Shown here: in pieces, positions 41,492-53,128 of the stretch
How positions within the stretch are numbered: the stretch's first letter is position 1
Layout: the number at the start of each line of letters is the position of its first letter
Program-made: the position numbers and the translations under genes
Assembly (NCBI GenBank): GCA_003313425.1
Contig: NHZP01000003.1
Span: forward strand, 2,108,001-2,172,000
DNA: 64,000 bases
Direction: 5' to 3'
From: Pseudopyrenochaeta lycopersici
Taxonomy: Eukaryota > Ascomycota > Dothideomycetes > Pleosporales > Pseudopyrenochaetaceae
Notes under the pieces: generated by a model
Database searches by the model: none
What the model was told of the DNA's origin: nothing
The model's input: the letters and a program-made list of their open reading frames with translations, nothing else

Positions 41492-44279
41492 TTGAAAGGA
41501 GCTGTATGGGGTCGGGTTCAGTGAGTTGCTACGATGATTAGGATGTTCTAAGCAACAGATCTTTGATTTTGTGTACGTAAGGCAACAGTGAGAGTGCCAA
41601 GACACATTTGCGTTGGCTTTCACCTTCACTTCACCTTTTCTAAAGAGTTGATGCGTCCAAAAACTATAACGTCGTCGTCAGTTCACAATGACCTGGTGGA
41701 TACCACCACCTTCTGACGGCATTCGAGCCATTGTGCGAGAGAAGAAAGCAGTGTCGGTCTCGCTCAAGCAACCTTTCGGTTGGGTCTTCGCTGGCACATA
41801 CGAATCGCTTTACTTAGCTTGTGCATTGGCTCGTGGGGGAGTAGACCGTATCGCTACACAGCGATACGCAAGAGGCTGGGGGGTTATCGACGGTGGTATC
41901 TTGCCGTTGGCAAAATGGAATCTTGAATGACGTCGACCTGACTACGTACATTCTAGTCGTTATCTTCGTGCAGCTGAGCCGCTGAGATTCATTGGCAATC
42001 ACGGTGGAGTCCTTAATCTATCTTGTCAAACTTCCAAGAAATGGCTATAGATGTTGTGGCTTGCGGTCAAGACACTAGAGCTGGAGTGAGGGGTCTGCAT
42101 GGGCTCTCTCTATTGAGCATGAGCCCGTACGTAGTCTGCGAATCATGGTCGATACCTGTGTTCTCCTCGGTTCAAGGTCGAAGGAGGTATCTTGTATAGC
42201 CGGCAGTTCACAAGATTGCGGTGGCATAACTACAACCATGAGGAAGCACATCTGGAGAGGTAAGCGAAAGGACATGTAGTGGGTGAGGAGCGCCTTCGAG
42301 TCTACGTGCTATCCGTCTTGGAGGTGAAGGACGAAGGGATAGTTGTTGTTTGGGATTGTAGCAGGTACGTTCCGTGTCATCTGATCGATAGACGCGGGCC
42401 CCAGCCGAAGGAATCGATAAGAAAGGTGAAGGGGCCTGTTCCCGGGACGTGTGTGGGACTGAAGAGCTCTAGTGGACGCAAGAACTTGAGCCGGTATTTG
42501 TGCAATGAAATCGAGACGTGGGAACTGCGGGGGCCATGAAGGGACGCCACGGCGTGTTCCGTAGTTCCGTCTCCATGACTGAAACTTGGGAAGCTTTGAG
42601 TATTTGTGCAAGCACATTGTCTCCTCATGACGTGAACGATACTTGACTGGGCAGAAATGATCGACCTCAGCCGAGACAATGTCGTTCAGTTATGCCTTTG
42701 CCATGCCTCCAAGCCGGGCGTATATTTAAGACACGGCGGCTTTTCTGAGATATGCATGTAAGCTGTGACCATGGGTTCATCGGGTGATTCAATGTATCGC
42801 AATCTTTTCATCCGCCTTGTCGGTGTACTGATCATGGTAGGAGGTGACTTCGCAAATGGTGTGGCAGCTCAGATGGCATCGATAGAGATCATCGACATTG
42901 CCCCCGCATGTAACACTGGGAGACCAAGCACAGTAGCATCGTGATGTTCGGTTGTATTACCCCGACTGTCGTTCGTTATAGATGAGACAGTGGACGCCCA
43001 TCAATCTCTGTTCATATATTCCTCGTGGCTGGCCGGGTAAAGTGCCACTCATGAAAGCGTTGGCCTCATCGACTAACAGGCCTGATTCGAGTCAGTCATC
43101 GAACAGATTATGGTGCAACCTTTAGATCGATCGCACGTCTGAGTGGGTGATGGGGGCATGTGCCGTGCTGGCGCAACCACAGCTTCTGGAGGTTTGTCGC
43201 CCTTTGCCTTGCTCTTGGGCGGATGCATTCTATTCTCCCACTGCTCTCTTGCTCTTCAAAAGAGGACTGTGGGGGGTTAACTTGAAGGAGGTCAACGCCG
43301 CGTGCTATGTTTAAATGTATCTTTAGGTTGACCGGGGAGGTCGCAAAGGGCCGGTAAGGCTGATGAGGCCGAGATTTGAGCCTCGCCCTTGGCTGTGCGG
43401 CGGCCTGATCATCTAGATCAGCCTCTCTTGACCATGGCAGTCATATTCAGTAATGATAGACAGCAACACACCCTCCAAACCCGTATCTCTGACGCTGTGG
43501 AGAGGGTCGAGGTGAATAATGTTTCTTTAGAGGTCGGCCTGAGGCTCGGTACTTGACGGGCATGTCACTGCGAAACAGCCCTCTCCAGCAATCTCCACCA
43601 ATGGCGGGGCGGCATTCGTATCCCGCTTGCGTTGGTCCCAGTAACCCGTCAGCAATCTCTCCATGGGGTCGAAGGCAATGTTTACGTAGTGCTTGGCAGC
43701 CAATTACATTGGGCGAAAAGAAATGAGTTCATTGGTGCGAAATTAAACGCCTTAGCGACCTGGACAGTTGCCGACGGATAAATCCAATCCCCAGCTATAG
43801 CGGGCGTACCACGGATCCCGCCCTGGCCCGCCTGCACTCAACTGCCCCCGAACATGCGACGGTTAGTGCCATTTCCAACGGCATTTTCACTGTCCAGCCA
43901 TAGAACGGCGTTAGAGCAGTCAAACGCGCGGGTTTTGCGGAGGCTTGGTGCTTCCATCTGGTCAGGATATGGTGCTATCTCACTATCAATCTCCAGACGC
44001 ACGGCGATCCGATCTTCACCTGGTTTTATACTCCATCCCACGGATGGACGTCTGCTTCACAGCTGTTTGAGACGCCGGTATTCTTCCATACACAGCCCCA
44101 CGCGCGGCACCCTCGTCGACGTTACGGAGATGGTAGTGACGGCTGTAGCAGCCTGTCAGTTGAATACCACCCGTCGCATCCTCGCCGAGATCAGACTCCG
44201 CATCAACGGCTTCAACACGTACGGCTAACAACGAAGACGCCGCCCAGCGCACGCCCCGGCTGCGCCCTATCTGCCTGCT
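41492..44279. other. Gene-poor stretch before the AROM-like gene
   Basis: About 2.8 kb. An 80-codon frame at 41688-41930 (+), reading MTWWIPPPSDGIRAIVREKK, is the only one that looks slightly gene-like, but I cannot support it. A short inverted repeat (CTGATC...GATCAG) lies near 43406-43422. The last 400 bp before 44280 is the promoter/leader; a frame there (43854-44228) stops in frame before the start codon. Confidence 0.45.
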
Positions 44280-46319
44280 ATGGCGACCATGGTGCAGGCT
44301 ACGAGCGTGACGACGGCCCACCTCAAGGAAGGCGTGGTAATCGACGTCCAGGAGATCCCCAGCGGCGCAAGGCCTGCGCTGCTGATTTTGCACAACGACG
44401 GCGAGGAGGACATTGTCGCCGTCTTCGCCGACGTCCTGGGCCAGAAGTGGGAGTCGACCGTGTCGGTGGAGGAGGCGAAGGCCGGCCCCAAGTCGACCAT
44501 CTACGGCCTGAGCAGTGCGCTGGTCGGCTCGCAACTGAATGGCTGGGACCGCTCGCGGCTGCTGATCAACACGCACCGGGTGGATGGGGGCCATGAGCTG
44601 GACGAGGCCATCACCGACCGCTGCGACTACGAGTACCTCTACACCCGGGCGCCCTTCTTTCGCCGCGACGTCTCGCGCTTCCTCTCCTTCATCCTGGGCC
44701 AGATTGGCCCGCACCGCGACCTCACCAAAAAGGCGCGCACCACGCTCATCTCCACAACCTTCCCGGACGTCCACGCGGCGCTCCCGAATCTCGACATCCT
44801 GTCTGTGGGCGCAGACGCGATAGAAATACGCGTGGATCTGCTCGAGGACCCCCAGGCCAGTGGCAGCGTGGGCGGCGTGCCCAGCCTGAAATATGTGGGC
44901 GAGCAGCTGATGACGTTGCGCCAGCGCACCGAGCTGCCCATAATATTCACCACAAGGTGTACAAAGGAAAATGGGCGGTTCCCCATGGACGACCCCACGC
45001 TCTTCTACAGATACCTGGCCCGGGCGATACAATGGGGTTGCGAGTACATTGATGTGGAACTGTGGCTGCCCGAGGAAATTAGAAGGAAGCTGGCCGAAAA
45101 CAAAGGCTGCAGCAAAATCATCTCGGCGTTCCACGACTTCTCAGGCACATTTAAATGGACAACGCCTGAAACACAACTGCTCTTCGAACGGGGCGCCGTG
45201 TACGGCGATATTGTCAAGATGTACGCGCTGGTGGACTCGATGCAGGCAAATTACGAGCTCGAGTACTTCCGGTCGACCATCCAAGCGAAGTATCCGCACC
45301 CCCCGTTTTCCGGACTGAACATGGGCCCGATGGGCCAGCTGTCCAGGACCATGAATAAGATATTCACCCCAATCACACACCCGTTATTGCCCATGATTGC
45401 AGCGCCGGGTCAGCTAAGCGCAGCCGAGATCAATGCTGCGCTTCACACTATGGGTCAGATGCCTAAACAGGACATATACGGTATTGGTAGTTTCCGATCG
45501 ACGTCGCAGGCCATGTTTTTTGAGAAATGCTTCAATGAGCTTAGCCTGCCGCATTCCTTCGGATTCGCTGAACGCGCACCGAAGGCCTCGATCGATCACA
45601 TCCTTCGACGACCCAATTTTGGCGGAGCATACATCAACCCACCCTTAGCGGCCTCGGCGCCCTATCTACCTTCCTTGTCTAACGCTGCGCGTGCCATCGG
45701 CCAAGTCGATACAGTGTTAGTGCGCCCAGGGACGAACAATGCATCCTTCATCGGCGACAACGCAAGATGGAAAGGCATCCGCGCAACACTGACGCGGGAC
45801 TTTGTGCCGTCGGCATATAGTGGCCAAGCAGCGCTGCTGCTGGCCAGCAACGAGGGCGACGCTTCGGCGTCCATTTTTGCACTCAAGAACTTGGGCATTG
45901 GGCCCATCTACACCATAGGCTTCAAGTCACACGGGCCGCTGTCGACTGATGTGTCGCCGGTACGGTCCGTGGAAGACGTCAAGCGGCTGGAGCAGCCGTT
46001 CGTCATCATCTCGGCGCTGCCAGCAGAGAAGTCGCTGCTGGTGGTGCCCCTGCTGAAGCATTACAGGGTTGACGGAAGGAATGGCAAGACCAACGGACAT
46101 GGGCACGCAGCCCGGAAGCCTGCAGGTAAGGTGTTTGTCGACTTGGCCAGTGGGCCGCGCAAAGGTGACCCACTGGCTATTGCGACTTTGGCGGGCTGGA
46201 CTGCATACGGAATTGCTGACGTCTCGGCCTGGACAACAGTCGAGACAATTCGGCAGCTGGTGGGTCAGAACGTGTGTTACGATTTTGTGCGATTAGCATC
46301 TGGCAGAGGGCTTTTTTAA
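44280..46319 (+). CDS. AROM-like QutR/qa-1S-type protein: DHQase-like plus degenerate SDH-like
   Basis: Intronless, 679 residues. Residues about 1-140 resemble only the end of the shikimate-kinase region of AROM (RDVSRFLSFILGQ); no P-loop is visible, and an in-frame stop lies 52 bp upstream. Residues about 145-380 are a type I dehydroquinase with its catalytic set apparently kept: the TRCTKENGR Arg/Glu, His285 (SAFHDF), Lys313 (DIVKMY, Schiff base), Arg356 (GQLSR) and Gln378 (APGQLSA). Residues about 385-679 are shikimate-dehydrogenase-like, but the catalytic Lys of the TIPLK motif is Ala457 (NPPLA) and the catalytic Asp of NTDW is Arg496 (NARW). This matches the family of fungal quinate-pathway repressors derived from AROM (QutR, qa-1S). 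A role in regulation is inferred, not shown. Confidence 0.85.
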   Translation: MATMVQATSVTTAHLKEGVVIDVQEIPSGARPALLILHNDGEEDIVAVFADVLGQKWESTVSVEEAKAGPKSTIYGLSSALVGSQLNGWDRSRLLINTHRVDGGHELDEAITDRCDYEYLYTRAPFFRRDVSRFLSFILGQIGPHRDLTKKARTTLISTTFPDVHAALPNLDILSVGADAIEIRVDLLEDPQASGSVGGVPSLKYVGEQLMTLRQRTELPIIFTTRCTKENGRFPMDDPTLFYRYLARAIQWGCEYIDVELWLPEEIRRKLAENKGCSKIISAFHDFSGTFKWTTPETQLLFERGAVYGDIVKMYALVDSMQANYELEYFRSTIQAKYPHPPFSGLNMGPMGQLSRTMNKIFTPITHPLLPMIAAPGQLSAAEINAALHTMGQMPKQDIYGIGSFRSTSQAMFFEKCFNELSLPHSFGFAERAPKASIDHILRRPNFGGAYINPPLAASAPYLPSLSNAARAIGQVDTVLVRPGTNNASFIGDNARWKGIRATLTRDFVPSAYSGQAALLLASNEGDASASIFALKNLGIGPIYTIGFKSHGPLSTDVSPVRSVEDVKRLEQPFVIISALPAEKSLLVVPLLKHYRVDGRNGKTNGHGHAARKPAGKVFVDLASGPRKGDPLAIATLAGWTAYGIADVSAWTTVETIRQLVGQNVCYDFVRLASGRGLF

Positions 46320-47334
46320 TTCATGCAATCAAGGTAGTTTTACACATATGAGCCCCCGGCCCACCCGTTTTGTGGAGTGATATGCCGTGTGTGTGCGCCT
46401 GTGTGTGTGGGGATGGTGAGCAGCGGCATTAGGCCATGGCCGAGAGAGCAGAGGCCGGCGAAAGCACAGGCTGTCGAAGGCCGGAGCCGCTGCAAGCAAG
46501 CAGGCAAGGCAGGCAGGCAAGCAAAAGCAGCTGCAGGCCACTGCAACAAGACACGGTGTACCAGCAGGGATGACGGGTGGCTCACCAGGACGGGGCCCTC
46601 GTGGACGCTGTAACCCGGTGCGAGGGCGTTGCTCACCGCATGCCGTGGGAGGACAGCAGCCAGTGGCGCGAGCGCGGGCTGGATTGGCTCGCTTGCCCTA
46701 CCCCAGATTTCCAGAACGAGAGAAGACATGGGCCGGCGCTACACGGGCGCACTATGCCGCGACAGCGCAATCTAACAGCCAAATTGCAGCACCCAGGCCA
46801 GGGTGAGCAGGGGTGGCAACCGAGGCAGCCAGGCAGGGCCAGGATGACTGAGGCCTTTGCCTCTCCGCTAGCTGCGTCGAACCCCCGGCGGCCGCTGGCC
46901 ACTGGTCACTGGCCTCATGATAGTCATGCTTTGTTTGCACTCCGCACTCGCTGGCGCGCCGCGGCCGCCCAAGCAGGGCATTGAGTCGAGCAACACTTGA
47001 CTTTTCGGCCCAGCGGTTGCGCTGCACCGCCGCGCGCAGATATCCCGAGATCGCCATCACGCGGGCCCCCAGTCCCCCCAGCGGTTCTGCCTGGCATGTC
47101 CCAGTCGAAGCACCGTCTGAATCGTATCGCCGTGGGCGCGCACTCCCGCTCATCAAGCCTCACCGTCCGAGCACCCCCTGCCCGTCCCCACTGCCAGAGG
47201 CCTTAATTTGAACTTACATCTCACGCCGTGCATTTGCGTGTGCCTTCTTCTCCCATAACGTCGTCGTCTTCTGCGCAAAACCGCTTTGCTGCCCGCCAGA
47301 CCATGCTTCTGGCCTGCTGCCCTATAGCTCCGCT
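46320..47334. other. Intergenic with promoter of the Zn2Cys6 gene
   Basis: 3' flank of the AROM-like gene, a GCAG/GGCA-rich low-complexity patch at 46491-46525, then a C-rich promoter and leader. No gene recognised. Confidence 0.5.
46491..46525. repeat. GCAG/GGCA low-complexity patch
   Basis: Imperfect tetranucleotide repeats (GCAAGCAAGCAGGCAAGGCA and following) about 170 bp after the stop of the AROM-like gene. Confidence 0.7.
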
Positions 47335-50260
47335 ATGTCCACCGAGGTCTCGCAGTCACTTGCCGCCGCAATGGCGAGACCACAGATCGGTATCGACCGT
47401 TTGCCGGCACGCCGCGTCTCCAACGAGCCCCGAGAGGCCATGAATTGCAAAAGCTGCCGCAAGCGAAAGGTATTCTTTTTTTTTATCATCATCTTTCCCC
47501 CCTCCCTTGGTCTATCGACAATACGTCCAGTTCCATTTGCTAATTTATTTCCAGATCAAATGCAATCGAACTCGCCCAACCTGCGAAGCCTGTCAGGTGT
47601 TCAACTGCCCGTGTGTCTACGGTATGCTTCGCTCTTGACTTGCTTTCTGCACCCGGGGCGCTGACTCTGCTGCTTCCAGACGCCGTGCCCAAGAAGAGAG
47701 GGCCCAAAACCGATGTTCTCGAGGCTCTCTTGAAGCGTGTCGACGGCCTCGAAAAGCGCCTCGTCTCTGAGGGCAAGAGCGATGACCAGACCGAGGCCGA
47801 CGTCTCCCAGGACCCGGCTGCCGAAACCTCAGCCGTGGATGCCGCTTCACAGCACTCACGATCCCCACATGACATTCCAGTATCAAGTCATGCCCATGCC
47901 ACCAACCATTCCAATCAATTAATGTCGCCCATTGAGCCCAGGTACATAAAAAACACACCCCCCCCCCCCCGCAATCTGGACCTGAACAGTTTTTGGAGCT
48001 AACACCAATCAGTATACAAACCCCAACCCTCGCCCCAGACCTGCTTCTGGATACCTACTTTACCAGAATACATGGGAAACCCTACTACATCCTGGACGAG
48101 ACTACCACTAGGCAGCGGCTACAAGCCAACCAACTGCCAGGCCACCTAGCCTATGCCATTTACGCCGTCAGTGCCAGGTACGTCGTCCCCTTGCCCATAA
48201 TAGGCGCAATTAATCTTACATGATCAGATATGCACCCCATTTCGGAGGATACAACACTGCAGTACGCATCGGCGACGAGTATGCGCGCCGCTCCCGCCTC
48301 GAGCTTGACATTGACGACCCTTCGATCGAGACTCTGCAAACCCTGATGCTGCTCTCGCAAGCCAGCTTCCAACTAGGCAAGGGCAAGAAGACCTTTATGT
48401 TGCTAAGTATGTCATTCCCAGACCCTCGGACAATTTACACTGAAACTAATCTATTCCATAGCGTCGGCAATCAGCATGGCTTTCGCGCTAGATCTCCATC
48501 GCGAACTGCCCACCGGCATGAAGGTTACGTCTGCTGAGCGAGAAGGCCGACGACGCCTGTTCTGGTCTTGTTATTTCATGGACCGGTTTGCAGCGACAGG
48601 CTCCAAGCGACCCTCATTAATAGCAGATGAGTCAATTGTGCTGCGACTCCCCAGCTGGCAGCTGCACCCGGGCGCAATACTGCTCGAGGGTGACTATTTC
48701 CCAAACGGATGCAATTTACAGTATATGGGCGGGACTGGAAAAGGCGGACAAGGCAGCATGGGTATGCTGATCGGCATAGCGCGCATCCTGGGGATAACAA
48801 ATCGCTACCTTGCAGCCGGCGGTGTCAAGGGTGATTCACACTTCCCTTGGCACTCCTTGTCCAATCTATCCAAAATCCGACAGGAACTCGATATTTGGGC
48901 CTCGGAGACGCAGGACACTTTTACATCCATCGAGGCGCTTTTCGGCCAGCCCGATAGCACCATATTGGTTCTCAGCAAGCTGATCTACCACCTCATACAT
49001 TGCCTGATCTACCGTCCATTTTTACCGGTAGACTTGGCAGAGTTGTCGGGCACCTCGCAGCACCAACCCTGGCAAATCGAGGCAACGAATCTGTGCTTTC
49101 TTCATGCAAATGCGATTGCCGAACTCGTTGAAATAGGAAGAGCTTCCTCAATCATTGATTGGCCGGCTTTCGTCGGGTACTGCGTGTGCACGGCTGGTAC
49201 CATTCACATACATGGAGCACACTACCCCGGCAGAGAGGGCGAAGTATTTTCGGTTAGCGCAGAGTTTCTGTCTCGCGAAATGCAGCAGCTCGGGGAGTTG
49301 CGTTTCATTTGGGCCGGCGTTCAACATCAGCGGGATACGCTCCAGACCATCTATGGTTGCCACACCGAGCTTGTCCAGTCGCTGGCGAGCAACCCTATGC
49401 GCTACGCGCCTGTCTTTCAGCTCGAGGACTTCTTCGACAGATACCCTGGCCAAGTCTTCGATGGAGCACATGTCACCTTCCTTGACATTGCCGTTGACTC
49501 CATCCAGGAAGGGTAAGCAACTGCTACCTTAGACTACATGCCAATAGGCTGACTCTATGCTAGCATCGCAACCTACAACATCGAACAACGCAACAACATG
49601 TACATGACTAGCGGGGTGATTGGAAACACACACGGCTACCATAAGCAACCACTTCCATCACAACATTCACAATACTCGAATGGTCATCCCAACAAGAGAC
49701 GGCGGGCTACAACAAACACAAAAGCGACTCCCCAAACTCAATCCGCACCCCCTCTAGCGACGCCCACGTCTGCTACACACCCACCCATTGTACACCGACC
49801 CTCAGATGCCGGCACTACCGAGTCAAATCCCAGCCCTGGCGACACCAAAGCCACTCTACCCGAATCCTCCCTTCCACCATTTACACCACCACTACAAAAC
49901 GGCTCACTAAATATCCCGAACATGAACGGTACCGGCCTAGTCCTACCCTTCTCACCAAATTTCTCATTCTCGCCACTCCCGCAATTCGCCAGTCTAGCTC
50001 CATCACCGGTCACTCGAGCTGCGAATCTCAACCAGAATCACGATGGGAACATGATGCACTTCGATCCCATGCTTAGTATGCCAACGCCATACGACCAGCA
50101 ACCAACACCAGGCGCAGGGAGCACATCCGGCACATCCGTACATACAGATCCGGACAGCAAAGATCCGTTCCTGAGTTTGCTGGAGCAACTCGCAGAGAAC
50201 GAGGTCAGCAGAGGGGGGCCAAGCGAGCTGGACTTCTTCTTGAGCGGGCAGACTGGATGA
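47335..50260 (+). CDS. Zn2Cys6 transcription factor with fungal-specific TF domain
   Basis: Exons 47335-47469, 47555-47621, 47680-47941, 48013-48177, 48228-48406, 48462-49512, 49564-50260 give 851 residues. The binuclear zinc cluster spans the first two junctions: [20 protein letters not shown] then [12 protein letters not shown], followed by the linker [20 protein letters not shown] and a short coiled coil. The middle homology region includes [20 protein letters not shown] and [17 protein letters not shown]. The last 230 residues are Pro/Ser/Thr/Gln-rich with a hydrophobic/acidic end ([14 protein letters not shown]) that may activate transcription. Same strand as the AROM-like gene, about 1 kb downstream. 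In quinate gene sets the repressor neighbours an activator of this class, but this protein's target genes are unknown. A C13 run lies in its third intron. Confidence 0.9.
47958..47970. repeat. Homopolymer C13 in Zn2Cys6 gene intron 3
   Basis: Thirteen C shortly after the GTACAT donor of the intron at 47942-48012. Confidence 0.95.
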
Positions 50261-51634
50261 TGTTCTGCAGCCATCCGCCCGCTGTCGAATATGCGCAATC
50301 GCTACGCATCTGGATGATGCACATCTTCATCAACTTATGATGTAGATATTTCTTTCACTTTAAGTTCACACAGTAAATATTGTAATAGCTTCGAGAGCTA
50401 TCTCCTTGGGCAGCCACTGGCATGGTCGGTTCCCAAACCAAAGGTCAATCCACAGGAAAACAAGCGCGGCGCAAACACGGGGGTTTGGAGCACGAAACGG
50501 CAGCTTCACAGCGGAGGGGGGGAAAGGTTGTGAATGAACGTCACGGCCTCTATCAAACAAACTACTATCTATGTACTTGTATAATATCTATCAATTATGT
50601 CACAACGGCTAGTACAATGTACTGCCATTGCTACACAACCAGTACACCGCTCTACATGGAGGGACCTCGGTACTTCACAGTTTTCTTCGCTTGATCCCCT
50701 GGACGATGGAGGATTAGTATCAGGATCAGCGCATAAAGCGGATTTTGCCGGCTTCAGTACGGGAATTGGAACGCCAGCCGCTGATCGCGGAAGATGCCTG
50801 TTCAAGAAACTGGGGGGCATTGTGTTTGCACCTGCTCCATTCCACGCCAGGCCCTGGTGCGTACACCCCTGGTAAGCCCAAGTACCCTAGGCGATACCTC
50901 GCATGTTATTACCCCGCGGTCCGCGGCCGTGCGCTTGCACCCCGGGATCTTCAGATTGAGCCCTTCTCAGCCCTGACGTGTTCCCAAACAGTAAGCAGGG
51001 AAGTGCACAGATTTGCGCATGTTTACAGAGATGAGCAAGAGATGAGGTCAACAAATGCAGAATAGGGGGGTTGCACGGAGATGAAGCTCCGCCACGAGAA
51101 AAGCAGGATTCGAGAAAATCGACGCAGGCACGAGGGCAAGACTACCATGCAGGTCATCGCCGTTGGCACTAGCTCACCACTTCCGCAATGTGGCTTGGAT
51201 CTGGGGTCGACTTTTGTAATTCGGAGGAGCGACAGGGTTCTTGTCCAAAAGCAATGCGGAGTGCCTATGTTCCGGTTTCCTTCCAGCCGCAAATGCCAGG
51301 TACTTTGTGACACCCTTCTAGAAGGTTTAACATTGGCCGCTTGGTGAGTGAGCGTGTGTACACCAGTTCGCCTCCATCTTCATGGGCAATCCATGGAGGA
51401 CAAAGTCTTTTCTCTGAGACAGGACACCCATGTGCGGTCTTCGGCTGTTGCTAGCCTAGCGCATGCAGTTTCGACAGGCAGGGGCGAAGCTTGTAATTGC
51501 AACACTCTCAGTACGAGCGCCCGAAACTTCTTTCAACACGTTGACATCGAACCTGCGTAAACACGTGTGTCAGCGGCCTTGAATCCTCGCATGGGTTTAG
51601 ACATGGAAAAGAATATAGATAACAATTTCAAGCA

Positions 51635-51674
51635 TTTTAGCATTTTGCAATCATTTTTTTTTTAGTTATTACCC
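51635..51674 (+). repeat. Dispersed ~40 bp motif, copy 1 (intergenic)
   Basis: Sequence TTTTAGCATTTTGCAA, then a T-rich run, then GTTATTACCC. The same order occurs at 57561-57599, with identical 16 bp and 10 bp ends and a slightly different T run. Confidence 0.75.
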
Positions 51675-52045
51675 ATGGTGCTCATTCGCTGCTGACATGG
51701 TTCTCCCCCGTTCACAGGAGATAAAATCACCTGCATGCCAACCAGAAAGCAAAATAAGTCGCAAGCCACCCCGCAAAAACGAACGATGAACCCCAGTGCA
51801 AGCCAACGAGCAAGCGAGGCGCGCGCTGAAGGACAAAAAAAAACGCGGGGGAGGAGAGCCGAAAAGGCGTTCGTCCAGATGCAGGGCGACCAGATACCAA
51901 GACGGAAATACTCCAGGAAATCAATTTTCCACCAAACAAACCGCCCAGGCACCCTTTTTGCGTCGCGTGGTAGGGCGTCTGCGTCTAGAATGCGGCGTAG
52001 GGCCGTCTACGCCAGGCACGAGGTCGATGATGGGGTAGAAGGAGC

Positions 52046-52060
52046 GGGGGGGGGGGGGGG
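52046..52060. repeat. Homopolymer G15
   Basis: Fifteen consecutive G in an intergenic, purine-rich context. Confidence 0.95.
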
Positions 52061-52230
52061 AAAGGGTGTGGGGCTGACAATTTTTGGGGTGCACATGGGC
52101 AAGGCAGGAACGCGAGTGCGAGTAGACGAGGATGAGACATTTGGACACAGTTCCTGTGGCGTGCCGAATGTTGTCGCCATGGTGGGTAAATGCGAACACC
52201 CCCTCTGCTTTGGGTATTGGTACGCGAGCC

Positions 52231-52299
52231 GTGTGTGCGTGGTGTGTTCACAGTGTGCGTGTGCGTGTGCGCGTGCGTGCGTGTGTGTATATTTGTGTA
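52231..52299. repeat. TG/CG-rich microsatellite
   Basis: Alternating GTGTGCGTG-type units, densest at 52253-52289, ending in a TATATTTGTG stretch. Alternating purine-pyrimidine, so it could adopt Z-DNA. Confidence 0.8.
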
Positions 52300-53128
52300 T
52301 CAAACCATAGCGGGAGGTAAGACGAGTTGCCCAGATTTTCTTCGGGCGAACAACGGTTTGATAACATTTTCTATGGCTGAAAATACAAACAACGAGGGCT
52401 ACAAAGCATACACCCCCCTCCAATGCAAGGGTCTGAAGGGAACGCCATCATTGTGACAGTCTGTGCAGGAAAGCGGTCGTATTAGCCTACGCAGGACGAT
52501 CGATCGACTTGACAGGAGTGTATATCACATATTAGTCTGGAAGTGATATGTCGTCCACATCTGCGGGAATAGGACCGGGGGCGTTGGAACATGCAGGCGA
52601 TGGAAAGGAAAAAGGAAAAGGAAACTGCAGTAGAACTGGCCAATCAACTATATCGGAGGGGGGACCTGGTCGGGTGTTGCAGCAATCGCACATTTTCGAC
52701 TTATGCTTAGCTGACTTGTGTTAAGGACAGGGGCTCGTCTAGACGCGTGCAGTGCGTATCCAACCTAGCGTCATGAGATCTCAGACACTTAGCACGACGA
52801 GATAATGCACAGGAACGATAGTACGTGCATGCCCCAGGCGGCACCAGGAAAGCACGGTGATGAGAAATTTTGGGAGGCGAGTCGAGTGCGGGGAATCAAG
52901 CTTCAGCTGCATTCAGATAAACGATGGTCTTTATGCCGGCAAACAACTCCGATGCATTGGCCATTATGCCTGCTAGGATGACAGCAAACGGTGTGTAATA
53001 TGCTATAGCGAAATGGTTTAAAGTGTAGCGTTGTAGTCCATGCATTACGCTCTAGGCAGGGTGTTCTAGGTGCATCTAATCTATCTGGCGCGCCGTTGAC
53101 AACAAGATGGGGGACTTCATCAAAACTC

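Larger units (their letters stand above)
50261..53128. other. Gene-free stretch with simple repeats
   Basis: About 2.9 kb between the Zn2Cys6 gene and glr1 (convergent 3' ends). It holds a G15 run (52046-52060), a TG/CG-rich microsatellite (52231-52299) and a 40 bp motif repeated in the carrier intron (51635-51674). A 191-codon frame at 51735-52310 reads through these simple repeats and is not believed. Confidence 0.5.

Noticed and set aside
43360..43390. CTGATGAG...GAGA pattern resembling a hammerhead ribozyme core
   Set aside because: The required GAAA after stem II is not present and no closing stems I and III could be drawn.
44016..45134. 372-codon open frame on the minus strand
   Set aside because: It lies opposite the AROM-like gene and is His/Arg/Gly/Val-rich with no domain; it is a by-product of G/C-rich codon use on the plus strand.
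51735..52310. 191-codon plus-strand frame
   Set aside because: It translates a G15 run and a TG/CG microsatellite (poly-Gly and Cys/Val/Ala runs) and has no recognisable domain.
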